Shown here one piece after another: positions 22,009-33,800 of a stretch of DNA of 64,000 bases (its first letter is position 1; every line of letters starts with the position of its first letter). A program made the translations under genes and the position numbers. Under the pieces are notes generated by a model. The model saw only the letters and a program-made list of their open reading frames with translations. It searched no databases and was not told where the DNA came from. The stretch is taken from positions 376,001 through 440,000 of the forward strand of contig JAQFVV010012403.1 of NCBI GenBank assembly GCA_028023455.1, in the 5' to 3' direction. The stretch is from Epiperipatus broadwayi (lineage: Eukaryota; Onychophora; Udeonychophora; Euonychophora; Peripatidae).

Positions 22009-23179
22009 CTGTCACATCTATGTACATAGAGTTAAGGTTATAGCTTAATATATATTACTTAAAACTGTAAGCTGAATTGACTAACAATTATATAAAAAGT
22101 CACTGCATCATATTGGTTTTTAGTTTAGTTACTAATTAGAAACCTGAGTAACAGGTAAAAGGCCAGCTTTTATCTAATCAATAAATTAACATGGAGTACA
22201 CAAAAGTGGGAAGTGTTTGCAAGTTTATTAAAAATGATTCTTTGGTAATCTGACTTGTGAATTATAGTAACAAATTCAGGCTTAATTGGTCTGTGAATAA
22301 CTTTACATTTTCAATTTTACATATTTATTGCCATGATTTATTTTCAAGCTGCTAAAAATTAGATCATGTGCCAAACCTTTATACATCTGAAATATCTTCC
22401 ATTACTTTTGTTGTTCTTACAATAACTATCCTTTCCATGTGGCTAGAGAAAGCTGCCAGAATTACATTTGGAACAATAAATCCCTTTGAAACTATAATGC
22501 TCAAAGTGTCATGTGAGGTTCAAGCACCAGGAATAACAGATCGAGCTTTAGTTCCATGACTTTTAATTGTTAAGTTTAATATTCTACCATTCTATTAATT
22601 AACTTGTTCTGCTGGTTGTTGTTCCATGGTTTTCAAATGCTATATTAACAATATTGTGAATGATAATGATCTCCGTTTTTTATAATTTCCCTGTTAATAT
22701 TTTCTTTGACTAGAAATCTGAAAAGATAGTAAGTTTATATCTACAGGACAGTTGGATTAGATCTATGGGATATCAAATTGTTTGCACATAGAAGTAAATA
22801 CCTTTTGAATATTTATTTCTTTCTGATCAAGTTTTCATGCAAAATTTTTGGTATAAATGAAATATGAATTTTTGCTTGTTTATAAAATATTTTAATTTTC
22901 TTTTACACACTAATTGGGTGCTTATTATTTAAAACAAAAAGAAATATGCATGTAAACTTTCAATTTATTCATTTATTTTTAGAAATAAAAGTTATTAAAC
23001 TTTTGCATAATATAATGAAAGAAAACAACGTCGTTATCCATCCGAATCAACAAGATGTTAAAATATTTCCAATATTGTAATTATTATTAAAAAATATATC
23101 AGATTTTAAAGTATTGTTTGTTCACATTAAAAAAATTATTTAAAATAAAAAACATGTATAGAATATTGTTTGATTACAA
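22009..23179. other. Unrecognised; both strands open near 22.4-22.56 kb
   Basis: At 22368-22559 both strands are open for about 60 codons. The reverse one contains IVSKGFIVPNVILAAF and a forward frame contains ITFGTINPFETIMLK. This could be the remnant of an unknown protein or transposon. I do not recognise either. Confidence 0.25.
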
Positions 23180-23395
23180 ATCAATTTTTAAATATTTAAA
23201 AACATCAAATATGATTTTGTAAAATATTATTCATTTATAAAGTTAAATTAAAAAGAAATCAAGTTCAGTTTATTAAATTTTACTAGAAAATAAATATTTT
23301 ATACAGTAGTGCAGATAGCTATTTTCAAAAACTCTCACCAGGTGGAACAAAATAAAATGTCAAATTGTTAACCAGTTAAACCATACAGATCTAAT
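23180..23395. repeat. Dispersed repeat family E, diverged copy
   Basis: 'attcatttataaag', 'aaatcaagttcagtttatta' and 'ctcaccaggtgga' follow in the same order as in the copies at 18.6 and 38.6 kb. Confidence 0.35.
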
Positions 23396-23524
23396 TATAC
23401 TAATTATTTAATAAACATCATTTATTTTGGTAAAGCACATTCTAATGTTTCACTAAAAATTTACAAAACTTTTAATCATCCGAAAAGACATAATTTTGAT
23501 CGAATATATTCAATTTTCAAAGTT

Positions 23525-23757
23525 TCTGTGATATTCAAAGCAATGGTAATGTAGCACACAGTGGAGATCAAGGTCCAAGAATTATGACCCAGATTTCCTG
23601 AACAATAAATCATTTGATTTTTTTAATCTGCATGGTTTAGTGAAGTTATGGAGTAGCCAATCTGAAACTCAAAATTCATGGATCATGGCTCAGCTCTGTT
23701 GACCTCTACTCAAACTTCTTCTGAGTTTACAAACAATGAATCATTGATTATTTCTAC
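23525..23757 (+). mobile_element. tRNA-related SINE (type 2), two tandem units
   Basis: Two tandem units each have a promoter-like head ('ttagtgaagttatggagtag'), a B-box-like 'tggatcatggctc', and the tail 'caa.gaatcattgatta'. The tail word CAAGCAATAAATCATTTG-like is the hallmark of this family elsewhere in the window. Confidence 0.5.
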
Positions 23758-23964
23758 ATAATTATTTTAATATAGTTTTTATTTATGAAAAGAATATGAG
23801 ACTTTCTTCTAAACCAAAAATCAATTCTAAAAGCCAATTACAATTATTTTAAAATAAATTACATTTTTTATTTACCTCAAACTTATGATTAAATCAAGAA
23901 GTCATGTGATCTATGTTTACAATTATTTGCTATCTAATAGCATTTTTTCCCAGTCTCACTACAA

Positions 23965-24145
23965 GTATGTCATCTAGTGTCATCTTTAGTAATCAATCGA
24001 TAAATGCCAGATGATAGTACTCAATAAATTCAAAATTCTTATCCAGTGCTATTCCACCCAATATCACTGGATGCAGATTTATTAAGGTCTATCATATGGC
24101 ATCTATTGATTACCAAAGCTTACACTAGATGGCATGTGCTGAGAT
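23965..24145. mobile_element. Foldback family B, subfamily C
   Basis: The arms 'tgtcatctagtgtcatct' (left) and 'gcttacactagatggca' (right) pair, continuing through 'taatcaat.gat..atgcca'. The centre has lost the CTGA...GAAAC core. It sits directly beside a family D element (24177). Confidence 0.6.
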
Positions 24146-24160
24146 TATAAGAAAAACTTA

Positions 24161-24434
24161 TGATACATGGAAATCTCTTATTCTTCTCTTTCACTTTCTT
24201 TGCATATCTTCATATAATCATATATATTGCTTATAACCCTTCTTTCATATACACTTTAATGCAACAATTTTTCTTAAAACCTTCTATATTTTCCTTACAG
24301 TTTTGACTGTCCAGCAGTCTTCATCAGAGCTCTATCTTCTTTTAATAAAGGTTTTAAGAAAATTTGTTGTATTAAAGTGTATATGAAAGAAGTGTTATAA
24401 GCAATATATATATATATATGATACATGGAAATCT
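24161..24434. mobile_element. Foldback family D retroposon with perfect 16-bp target duplication
   Basis: Identical tgatacatggaaatct direct repeats (24161-24176 and 24419-24434) bound a 242-bp element. The arms pair through 'attgcttataaccc', 'tcatatacactttaa' and 'ttcttaaaacct'. Between them, on the reverse strand, lies CTGATGAAGACTGC, TGG, ACAGTC, AAAAC. The right end finishes in (TA)n. A 16-bp duplication plus simple-repeat tail is a target-primed reverse transcription signature and is unlike DNA-transposon MITEs. Confidence 0.85.
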
Positions 24435-24984
24435 AAATATGTACTTAAAAGATATATCAAGATCATTTAAAATTTTATTCATTAAACAAATATTTATTTT
24501 ATTACATCCAGAAAAATTAAAGCAAATTTAAATTTTATTTAAAACTAAAATGTTAATATTATTTTTAATCCACAGTCATAAATTCACATTGTAAAATTTG
24601 TACAGAAATTAAAACAATTTAAATAATTTTCATTTGCTGTTAGATTCCATTGGTATTTTTCAGATCTGATTTTTTTTTCTCCTAATTTAATCATCAATAT
24701 TTTTATAGTTATAAATTCATATGGAAAACACAGCCTTGATCTTACATCATGAAACATTCAAAAAGACTCATAACTTTAAAATTTTCTTCAAAGATTAAAA
24801 GATGGAGATACATTCCTAATACCTTCAAGATGATATGTTCAATCTTCTGTATAAACAACTGTGAAACATCTCATAATTTAAACAATTTTTTACAATTAAA
24901 GATCAAAATACAAAATTTAGTCATTAATATAACTTATTTGCTCATTTATCAAAGTTAAAGCTAAAATTAATTTTTAGGATTGGA
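24435..24984. other. No gene recognised
   Basis: AT-rich; the 69-codon frame at 24749-24958 is not supported. Confidence 0.4.
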
Positions 24985-25335
24985 TATTATCATTAGGATA
25001 TTCAACCATTATCAATCCGCTGCAGAATGAAAGTGCCTCCAAATTTAATGCTGATTCTCTGATCCATAACCTATCTTTTCTGCATCATACCAACATCCTT
25101 ATTTCATCCATATCACTTGTGGTCTCTTTCTACATCTTTAACAGTCTCTTGGAATCCAGTTTAAGACTGCAATTATCCATCTATTATTATCCCTTCTAGC
25201 AATATGTCCAGCCCAATTCCACTTCAGCCTCTTAATTCTTTCAATGATGTTACACTTGTTTTTTCCTCACCCAATTATTTTGCATTCCATCCATTTTCAT
25301 TATGCCCAATATGCACCTCTCTATACTTCATTGAA
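24985..25335 (-). mobile_element. RTE-like LINE 3' end fragment
   Basis: The reverse strand carries the conserved RTE C-terminal order: a region equivalent to HIARR, then SRDCKRCRKRP-like sequence, then WI.LGGT and a tail ending 'ggattgataatggttga'. There are several stops and small indels. Same family as 30483-30842 and 50718-51078. Confidence 0.65.
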
Positions 25336-27021
25336 TGGATATACCAATTTGGAAAAGTTGTCTAACTATTTCTATAATTCTTGTATATTCTACTACTAAA
25401 AGTTGTTTGCTATGTGAAAAAGAAATGCTTATTTCAATTTTAGATATTTCACTGAATAATTCTATGAGGAACATAAATGGCAGACCCAAATCCATTCTTT
25501 TGTAATGATTAGCTATCCTATTATGACTTTCTTTCACCGAATAGAAGATGATATATCACTAACATTAAAATAATTTTTCACTACTTAATATGCACCCCAA
25601 AGCAAAATGTACTTCAAACAATCGAAATTGTAGCATAAAAATTGCATGGTCTCAAACTTTTTTTTAGTAAAATATTCGCAGGGATTTTTCAGGCTTTATC
25701 AATAGCTTCAGGCTCACACGTGATCATAATGATCTGTATCAAAAATAATATACCCTCCCATTTATTTAGCGGTGAACAAACAAAAAATACGGATGACATA
25801 GTTACAGCTACAAGAGAATTTAGTTTCTAATTAAAATATCTATAGAAAAATTCTTCTTACACAAAAAAAGGGCATGCCCTAAATAAATTAAGATGTATAT
25901 AAAGCGTGTAATAATTATGAAAAATATTTTTAAAAAATCGCGCACGCGCAAAGCACTCGCACATACAGTAAACATTCTTTTAATTCGTCATTTGTTTGTA
26001 AGTTATTTTAATTGAAATCCTTAGTTATTGTTTCTCCTTTATGTTAAATGTCTATTTGCTCATTTGAAAACACAGACTCTCAAAGTTTTTAATTTCCAAA
26101 GCACTGTGATTAATTGTAAACAATTTCAAACCGTAATTTCCAGCCCTTTTAAAACTTGCCAAGTTTTTCTTGCTTCATTAAAAGCAAAGACATTCTCAAC
26201 CTCATCAATATCTTTAAAACAGTTTCTTTTTTCTCTTTTTCTGTTTGCTCCGGCAATCACTGTCAAAAAGAAGCTAATGCATTTCTTCTATAGAAATTCC
26301 GTACCTGCCTATTTCATTGTTTTGTTTTTTTTTAACCATATAATAATAATAAACATTATCCACCCCCACCTGCGTACGACATTGTATTCTTTCAAGCTTT
26401 TAACCCAAAAGAAAAAAAAGAGCAATATTTTATTGACAATTTTCGGATCCAATAAATGAATACAAATTAAATCTTTAAAAAAAAATGCTGTTTATAGAAT
26501 TCAATGTTCTTATCTCTATAATAATGTATATTTTATAAAAAGATATTAGTTTTATATATATAAAAAGTGCATAATAATTCTTCCACGTCTTTCTTTTAAA
26601 AGCTTATTTTTATTTTATTAAATCATATTATTTTACATTGTAGCAATATTTCAAATATCTTATAATTATAAACAGTTATACAAACAGTGTTTTTCATCTC
26701 TTATATATATATATTGTTTTTATAATAACGATATTATTATACTTAGCTAGAGAAAGCATTTAAAATATCTCTGTCAGGATCCCCCCCCCCCCCAAAAAAA
26801 AAAAAACCTCTGACCATGGTTTCGTGCTCTGGCATTCCTCAGAGAAATGCTAGGCTGGGTTCAGACACTAGATCTCGATATTATTATACCGAATCAGTAA
26901 AAAATATGTTTTTATGGGGGGGGGGGGAGAAACGTATTTTGGAAGAAAAAAAAATTGTAGAAAAAGAATTTGTATTCATTTTTAAAAATTATTTATGGGT
27001 CAATTTGAAAAGAATCCTGCG
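25336..27021. other. No gene recognised; CpG palindrome and homopolymers
   Basis: The 143-codon frame at 26028-26459 is low-complexity F/K/S-rich sequence without a recognisable domain. A CpG-rich tcgcgcacgcgc lies at 25937-25948 in otherwise CpG-poor sequence. C- and G-runs occur at 26780-26794 and 26917-26928. Confidence 0.35.
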
Positions 27022-27147
27022 TGATCTAGTGTAGTGATGGATTGGCAGATTCTAATGTTCAAGGTCTATGGATCAAACCCCAGCTGTGACGTCTGATACG
27101 CGAATTTCATACGAATCCCTAAGCGATAAATTATTCGATTATTTGAT
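27022..27147 (+). mobile_element. tRNA-related SINE (type 2)
   Basis: Head 'tagtgtagtgatggattgg', B-box-like 'ggatcaaaccccagc', and tail 'taagcgataaattattcg', the family's CAAGCAATAAATCATTTG tail with CpG changes. Single unit on the forward strand. Confidence 0.6.
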
Positions 27148-28195
27148 TTCAAAAGAAATATATATAATTTTTATTATTTAATTAATAAAGATTGCATAAA
27201 TCTTGATATTAATTTATGATTATTCATAAAAAGAAAATTTATGATGGATGTTTGATATATGTTCGTACTTTAAAACCGAAATCTAAATAAAACTTGGACA
27301 TTTTTTCAGGCAGGTACGAATTACCAAGAAAGCTTGGAATTTTTATGTATTTAATTTTCACTTCTTTTAAAGTCTGAGTTTCAAACAAACTTACTTTCTA
27401 TTATGCTGATTTAAAGACTTTTAGCATTTAAAAGCTTATAAAAAAAATTACCTGTTCTTTCATTGATATATTTTTACCTTTATTAAAAATAAATAAATAA
27501 ATGTTTGCTTTACAAATTTATTTTTGTTTAACTTTTAATCTGGATTGCTTTGAAATTTAGTTTTATAATTTTTTTTAAACTTATGACTATCACTTTATTT
27601 AAACATAAACTATTTATAGTTTCTTTCTTTTAATTTTATATAATTGAAAACAATATAGCTTTTTTAAAAGAAAAAAAAAAAAACAAATAAAAATTTCTAT
27701 ATATTTTTTTAATATTAATAATTTCTTATTAAATTATGTGTAACTTCTTTTTTTTTTAAATTATCAATTAATTATTATTATTACTGTATATATATCTTTT
27801 AAAATATATTTTAATCTCCATTATAAATTTTTGAAACATATGAATTAAAACATTTGAAAAAGAATGGATTAACTCTCATAATTTGGCCCAGAATGTGAAT
27901 GGAATTAAGGTTTTAGATATACAATAAAAAGATATTACACATGTAAGTGAGATAAAGTTGAGTTGTTGACTTTACATATAATTAAAAAATCAGATATATT
28001 AATCTTTAATTCAGGTTTAAAGTTCATCTGAGCTAGAGATAATCTCTAGTTTTGTAAATTTCTAAAAATAATCATTAATGCACTTATCATAAGTAATTGA
28101 CATCAAAGTTGTGAGTGTAGAAAATTTTATGCTTTTAAATCAATCTATAATAATTGAATAAATATCTGTACAATTGTTAATAAAAGCAAATAAAC
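27148..28195. other. No gene recognised
   Basis: Very AT-rich with A- and T-runs (27545-27790). Nothing supported. Confidence 0.45.
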
Positions 28196-28540
28196 AAACA
28201 AATGGCTTGAGAATTCATAAAATGTTTAAGCCTGGGAAGTGGCAGAGGTGGGTGTAGTTTATGGACCTTGAGCTCCAGAGCATGTCGTTCTACCATTGCA
28301 CCAAACCAAACAGGGCAAATAGAAATTTGAGGGCCAGAAGTGACAACTGGGCCACAATGCAGAGATTTGTAGTTCAAGATTTATCAATCTACCATCATAC
28401 TAAACTGCAGAAGTCAAGAAATAGTTTATTGCTTGACCCTTGATAAAAGTTCAAACCCCAGAAGTGGCAAACTGCTTTGCGATGATGACAGACCTTGAAT
28501 TATGGAGTTGACCATTCTGCCACTACACTAATTTTGTGGG
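28196..28540 (-). mobile_element. tRNA-related SINE (type 2), three tandem units
   Basis: On the reverse strand three units follow each other, each with a 'gcaatggtagaa'-like promoter head, 'tccatggttcaaaccc'-like B box, a 'gccacttctgg' spacer and a 'caagcaataaac' tail. Overlapping open frames on both strands here (28177-28377, 28261-28443) are by-products of the repeat. Confidence 0.65.
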
Positions 28541-28614
28541 AAAGTAAGATTAGTTAGAATAACTGCATGCAATCGGTTTCTGAAATAAACTCATTTTAGT
28601 GTCTGGCAGTTAAT

Positions 28615-28760
28615 GCTAACAATAGCAAAAATTTCCTCATAATAGTGTCACTTAGAGCAAACCCTATCCCTGTCCAATGTTTTCCCATAAGGCTAGATTC
28701 TAGCTTAAGGTTTTTAACCAGTGAAAAACCTTTGATCTGGAGCAATGTACCTGGATTTTT
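28615..28760. repeat. Foldback family B arm remnant
   Basis: 'agcaaaaatttcctcataat' followed by 'agtgtcacttagagcaaacc' matches the left arm of family B in order. No partner arm is seen next to it. The frames at 28596-28827 are incidental. Confidence 0.4.
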
Positions 28761-28977
28761 AGATTTAATGCACACCTTTAGCACCCACTTTTTATCTTTT
28801 TTATTAGCTTTAAAACTTTCAGACTAAACTAAAAACACAAGAATATTTTTAATCTAAGCTAATTCGCCTGCATAGGCATATAGGTCTGAATCCACTTCAA
28901 TATCTATATATTTTCATGCCTTTGTTTTTTTAATAACCAGAGTCACTTTTATGAACTGGTATTAAAAAATTAAAATA

Positions 28978-29235
28978 TCACATGCGCATCTTATTTTATG
29001 CTTACACAGTTGTCAAAACAGTAGCAGAATTTTTTCCAAGGCTCCTCACTGATAAATGCCACAAGCTGGAAACTAATCTGGAGAAGTACTGGATAGAGAT
29101 TACAAAGCACAAACTTCTAACATCTATTGATTCTTAGAGCTTGAACTAGATGGCACCATTATAGGGAAAAAATTTGCTGCTGTTTCAACAGCTTACGCAA
29201 GTATAAAGAAAGGTGGTCATGTGGTGTTTTAACAG
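28978..29235. mobile_element. Foldback family B, subfamily C, with core motif
   Basis: It starts with the inverted tail (atcacatgcgcatc, ttatgcttacac), then 'caaggctcctcactgataaa', 'gccacaagctggaaac' and 'taatctgga', which is the CTGA-stem-GAAAC core at about 29048-29085. It ends with the right arm 'ggcaccattatagggaa' and the outward tail. The left long arm is missing, so pairing is limited. The core's flanks can form a partial helix I. Confidence 0.55.
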
Positions 29236-30482
29236 TAATACTAACTTGACAACATGCTTTATGATTTTCTATTAGTTTAAAAATAAGAAACAGAATTTCG
29301 AAGTACTTATCTTCTCTGTTTTAACAAAAACTAAATTCATAAAGTCAAATCACTAGCACTATCTTTATTATTATTCAGCATTAAAATTAAAAAAAAAAAA
29401 CATTTTGATGTTTAAAACTATCAACAAATTTTACAATTCTGTAATTATGATTTCTCAGTTATTCTCTTTTCTCTAAAAATTAAAATTACTTTTTAATTTT
29501 TTTTTTTTTTGGTACTAATATTTTTTTCTTAAAATTAATCATTATAATAAATTTGTATGTATGATGAATTTTGAATTTTTTTATACAAAAATCTGTTATG
29601 TTTCTTAATTCTGTTTAGAAGATACTCAGATAGTTTTAAAAGTTAGACGAATTGCCAGTATCAATAATATTGATTTTTCTCTTGTCTGTTGCAAGAAATC
29701 TATTTCACTCTTACTGAAGTTGTTTTAAATGTAATTGCCAATGAAACTAATAAAACAGTCAAATTAGTATTATATTCTGTTTTTATAAATCCCGACATAT
29801 ATAAAGATGGAGAATTATATATATGTAAAACATTTTATCTATGGGGAGGGGGGGTCAATGACGTCTAAATAGAATTTTTGAGCCTCCACAAATTTTCAAA
29901 AAAGTCTCTCCTTAATATTTATAATATATAACTTTAATGCTTTTTAAATATATATATATATATAAAATGCACTTGAAATCTAAGGGCCTACACGCATTGC
30001 CTTGGTTTGCTTTATGATAGCTAAGTTATTGAGGGAGATGAAAATAAAAATATATATAGCATTGCCTTGCACAGTTTAATGTAGAGGTATAGAAATTCAG
30101 AAAGTGAAGGTTACTGAATTGAATGGTGAATTATATATAAACAAATATTTAGTCCATTGAATGAAATTGCCAGATTTATTTTGTCAGCTTGATGTCACAT
30201 GACTTTAACAAAAATATGACCACGCAATTCATTAAATAATATTTTTAAGGCTTAAAGTAAGATTCATTCAGCTCTCTTTTATGCTTATGTGTTTGATTTT
30301 TGATGTGGTAGTTATAAAAACTGGGTGTATTTACTGCTCTAAAAAAACTAACACTTCTTATGGAAGTATAAAATAACAATTTGTATTCCCATTGTATAAA
30401 ATACTCTTGAAGGTATGTTAGTAGTATTTATTTATATTAATAATAAAATTACTAAAGAGGAGAAAAGGGGGAAAAAACTTAT
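29236..30482. other. No gene recognised
   Basis: AT-rich with A-, T- and G-runs (29843-29851) and (TA)n. No supported feature. Confidence 0.4.
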
Positions 30483-30842
30483 TATCATCAACATTATCCA
30501 TCAACTATTAGGATGAAGATCTCTCCAAGTTCAATTCAACTTCTCCAATCTTTAGCCTTTCTTTTCCACATTATCCCAGCAAACTTCCTTATTTCATCCA
30601 TCTATCTCACACATGGTCTCTTTCTAGGTCTTTTACAATCTCTTGGAGTATAATTTAAGATTTCAATTGTCGTTTATTATTATCTCTTCTAGCAATATGT
30701 CCATCCCAGCTCTACTTTAGTCTCTTAATTCTTTCAATGATGCCAATAACACCAGTTTCTTCTCTCACCCATGTATTTCATTTTCTATCTCTTCTTATTA
30801 ATCCTAACATGCATCTCTTCATACTTTATTGAATAGTTTGAA
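30483..30842 (-). mobile_element. RTE-like LINE 3' end fragment
   Basis: The reverse strand runs from the NRRDEK..MRERT region through GWDGHIARR, the truncated linker, RWMDE, and WI.LGET to the tail near 30483. It is fairly complete over the last ~115 codons but has stops. The tail is GAT-type. Confidence 0.65.
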
Positions 30843-33800
30843 ATCTCTGTATTGTTCTTCTGTTAAATATTCAATTTTTTTTTAACTTAGTATATAGAAA
30901 AATATGTATGAATATCTAATATTATGTAATCAATATTTTTTATTATATAATTATTGAAATGTAATTTATTGTTGTTGTTATCATTAGCATATTTGTATTA
31001 TGTTTAAAATTAAATGAAAATGTAAATATATAAACTGTTATAAAAATTTTCTTCTACATAAAAGCATAACTAGGGCTTACTAGGAGAAGAATGACATTTA
31101 TAATTGTGCAAATATATTTTGACCTGTATTTAAATGAATGAATATAATAAATGTATTTGTTATAATAAATAGTTTACTAAAAAATAAAAAAATAAAAAAT
31201 AAAACCATTAAAAACACACTTATTAAAATTATTAAAATAGTACAATGAATTCAAAGGAACTTAATCACAAAAATACAATAAATGAGTTCTTACTAATTAA
31301 GAAAGAGATGGAATTTGCATCTGACATGAAAGAATGTATGATTAGATAACTATTTCAGATATTATAATGTAATTGCATATATATATATTCTAACCATGCC
31401 ATTTGCATATTCACTTCCGGGCAATATAATATTAAATAAAATGGGTTAGCTCAGTTACCGATTATGTTTGGTTAAATGCAAATAATTGATAAATAAAATA
31501 TCCTGCATTATATTAAAACCTTCTACTAGCAAAATAATGAAAAGGTTCAGTTTATAAAATAAATAAATAAATATTTATTATATCATGAGACTTGGAAGTG
31601 AAAATACAGATGACAAGAAAGATTACATTGAGCCAATATCCCACAGGATACTACCTCAATGGCATAAGAACACTATCCCCCCTATTACTATCTCAAATAA
31701 ATAAACTTATAGTATTCTTATGACTTTAATAAATCCTACTCATTAAGATTAAACTAATAATTAAATCTTAATCTTTTATTTATAATAATTTAGCTCAATA
31801 AAATCTCAGGTTCATAAAACTATTCTAAGTTAATTAAAATCACTGTAGTAAAACATGATGAGGGATTTTTATGTCATACTCTACTACCTAAATAATAATA
31901 ATAAATAATAATATTCTTCATTGGATGGACTAATTTTATGCATCTTTTTTCTTCACTATAACCTTTTATTATCATAATAAAATAATAAAATACTATAATA
32001 TAATATTTTATCTTCATATAATAACATAATAAATATGTGATAGCATTTGGTAATCTGACAAATATATGTGTAGCAATGGATAGCATTATAATTCAAGATA
32101 CCATTATAATAATTAGTTTATGACCATAAGATAATGTAAAATGTGATTACTTAAATAAATAAATACCAAGAAAATATTCGAATTCTTAAGATAATTCTTT
32201 ATTTATTTCTGTGCAAAAATATTATGTTTTGATTCAATGACTCTGTGTTTTAGATGCATTGTGATGGGAAAAATAAATAAACAGAACACACAAATTTTTG
32301 AAAACAAATTTAACAAAGTTTTATTATAACACTAAAACAAAATAACAATTTATTTACAATATTTACATTTTGACATCCTAAATTTGCACCGTTATACATT
32401 TTTTATTTAGAACCTAGTTAAGTCTTCACTCTGACTTAAAGTAATAATAATAAAACAATACAATTTTATTGATCCCTTTGTGATCAATCTTATGATAAAA
32501 TTACATTTATTTATACTTATTTAAAATATATTATATCTTTAACTATTATTTAACTATGCTTCTTTTTTTTATTAAAAACATCTATTGAAACATAGTACGG
32601 AAAAACAAAATAATAATAATAATCGAGAGCATGGATATTTTTCACTAGACAATTTCATTTTGCAATGTTAAAAGATATCATATAAAATATCTACTGATAA
32701 TTTATTACTAGATTGTGTGGATATCGTTGTTCACTACACTATGATTATTAAATATAATATATCCCATTTAATATTACTCTAATACTATATAGTTGTAATC
32801 ACTGATATATTCCCTATTATTTAATAAATATAAAATTGTACCTATGCTTATTGTTTATATCATTTTACTTTATAACATTATATCTTAAAAATATGCAGTA
32901 CTCATTAAAAATGAAATAAAATATTTAAAAGTTATTTAATATTTCAAAAGCAACTTTGCTTTACATATTTTATTCCTGAAATTTATTTTATTTTCCAAAA
33001 TAAAATCTAAAACATATTTTATGATTCTTTTTCCTTTTGGATCCGTTGGATTTTCAATTCCAATTTGCACAAACTATACTTCTTCTTACAAGTAAATGAA
33101 CTTATCTCATTCAGACAATAGCATATCTTAAACTCTAAATTATCTATTATTTCTTTTAAAATATACCATACTGTGCGATGTAGTTACTTTGGAAATCTAG
33201 ATAGCGAATAGATGTGTAGGCCTAGGGAAGAAAAACTAGAGTATAACTCATAGCACATATCAGAGAAAAATACCATGGCACAGTGTATCTATAAGAAATA
33301 GAGGCATGACCTATTCTGTCTAATGTCCTCCAATACTATCAATGATGTCAAAGCTATTCCTTCAGCTTTATTGAAACATCAATACTTAAAAAATAGACAC
33401 TGCCCACAAATAAATATACACCTACAGGGCTTTGTTAACTGTATTGTATATCTACTAAGATTACAAAATACTATTCATATTCCCTTATTACATCCTACCT
33501 TAATATCATCTCTTGGGTTCATGTTCATAATATTACAACCAAGTCACTATCTTATCATTATTTCCTAAAAGATTTATCAAATCTTACATCGACAAATAAC
33601 TAACTTGCATATTCAAAATAATAAACAAAATTCAATTATAATTAGAGCGATCTCACTAATCCACAAGAAAAGTTTGCTTTACTTTCTTATTCTATATTCT
33701 AAACACATACAAACTAGTCATATAAATACTTTGAACATCCAATAATATGAAAGTTTTTAAAAGAATCACACAATATTCATCATCATGTCCTGTTATATTA

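Noticed and set aside
24177-24418. Functional hammerhead in family D
   Set aside because: CTGATGA and AAAC flank a good stem, but no NUH cleavage triplet or helix I could be placed, so it is only described as a core-like motif.
26028-26459. 143-codon forward frame
   Set aside because: Low-complexity, F/K/S-rich composition with no domain, signal or neighbouring gene context.
26250-27330. Inverted 'aggcaggtacg' words as transposon ends
   Set aside because: The match is only about 15 bp and does not extend.
28177-28443. Short overlapping frames
   Set aside because: They lie in a cluster of tRNA-related SINEs.
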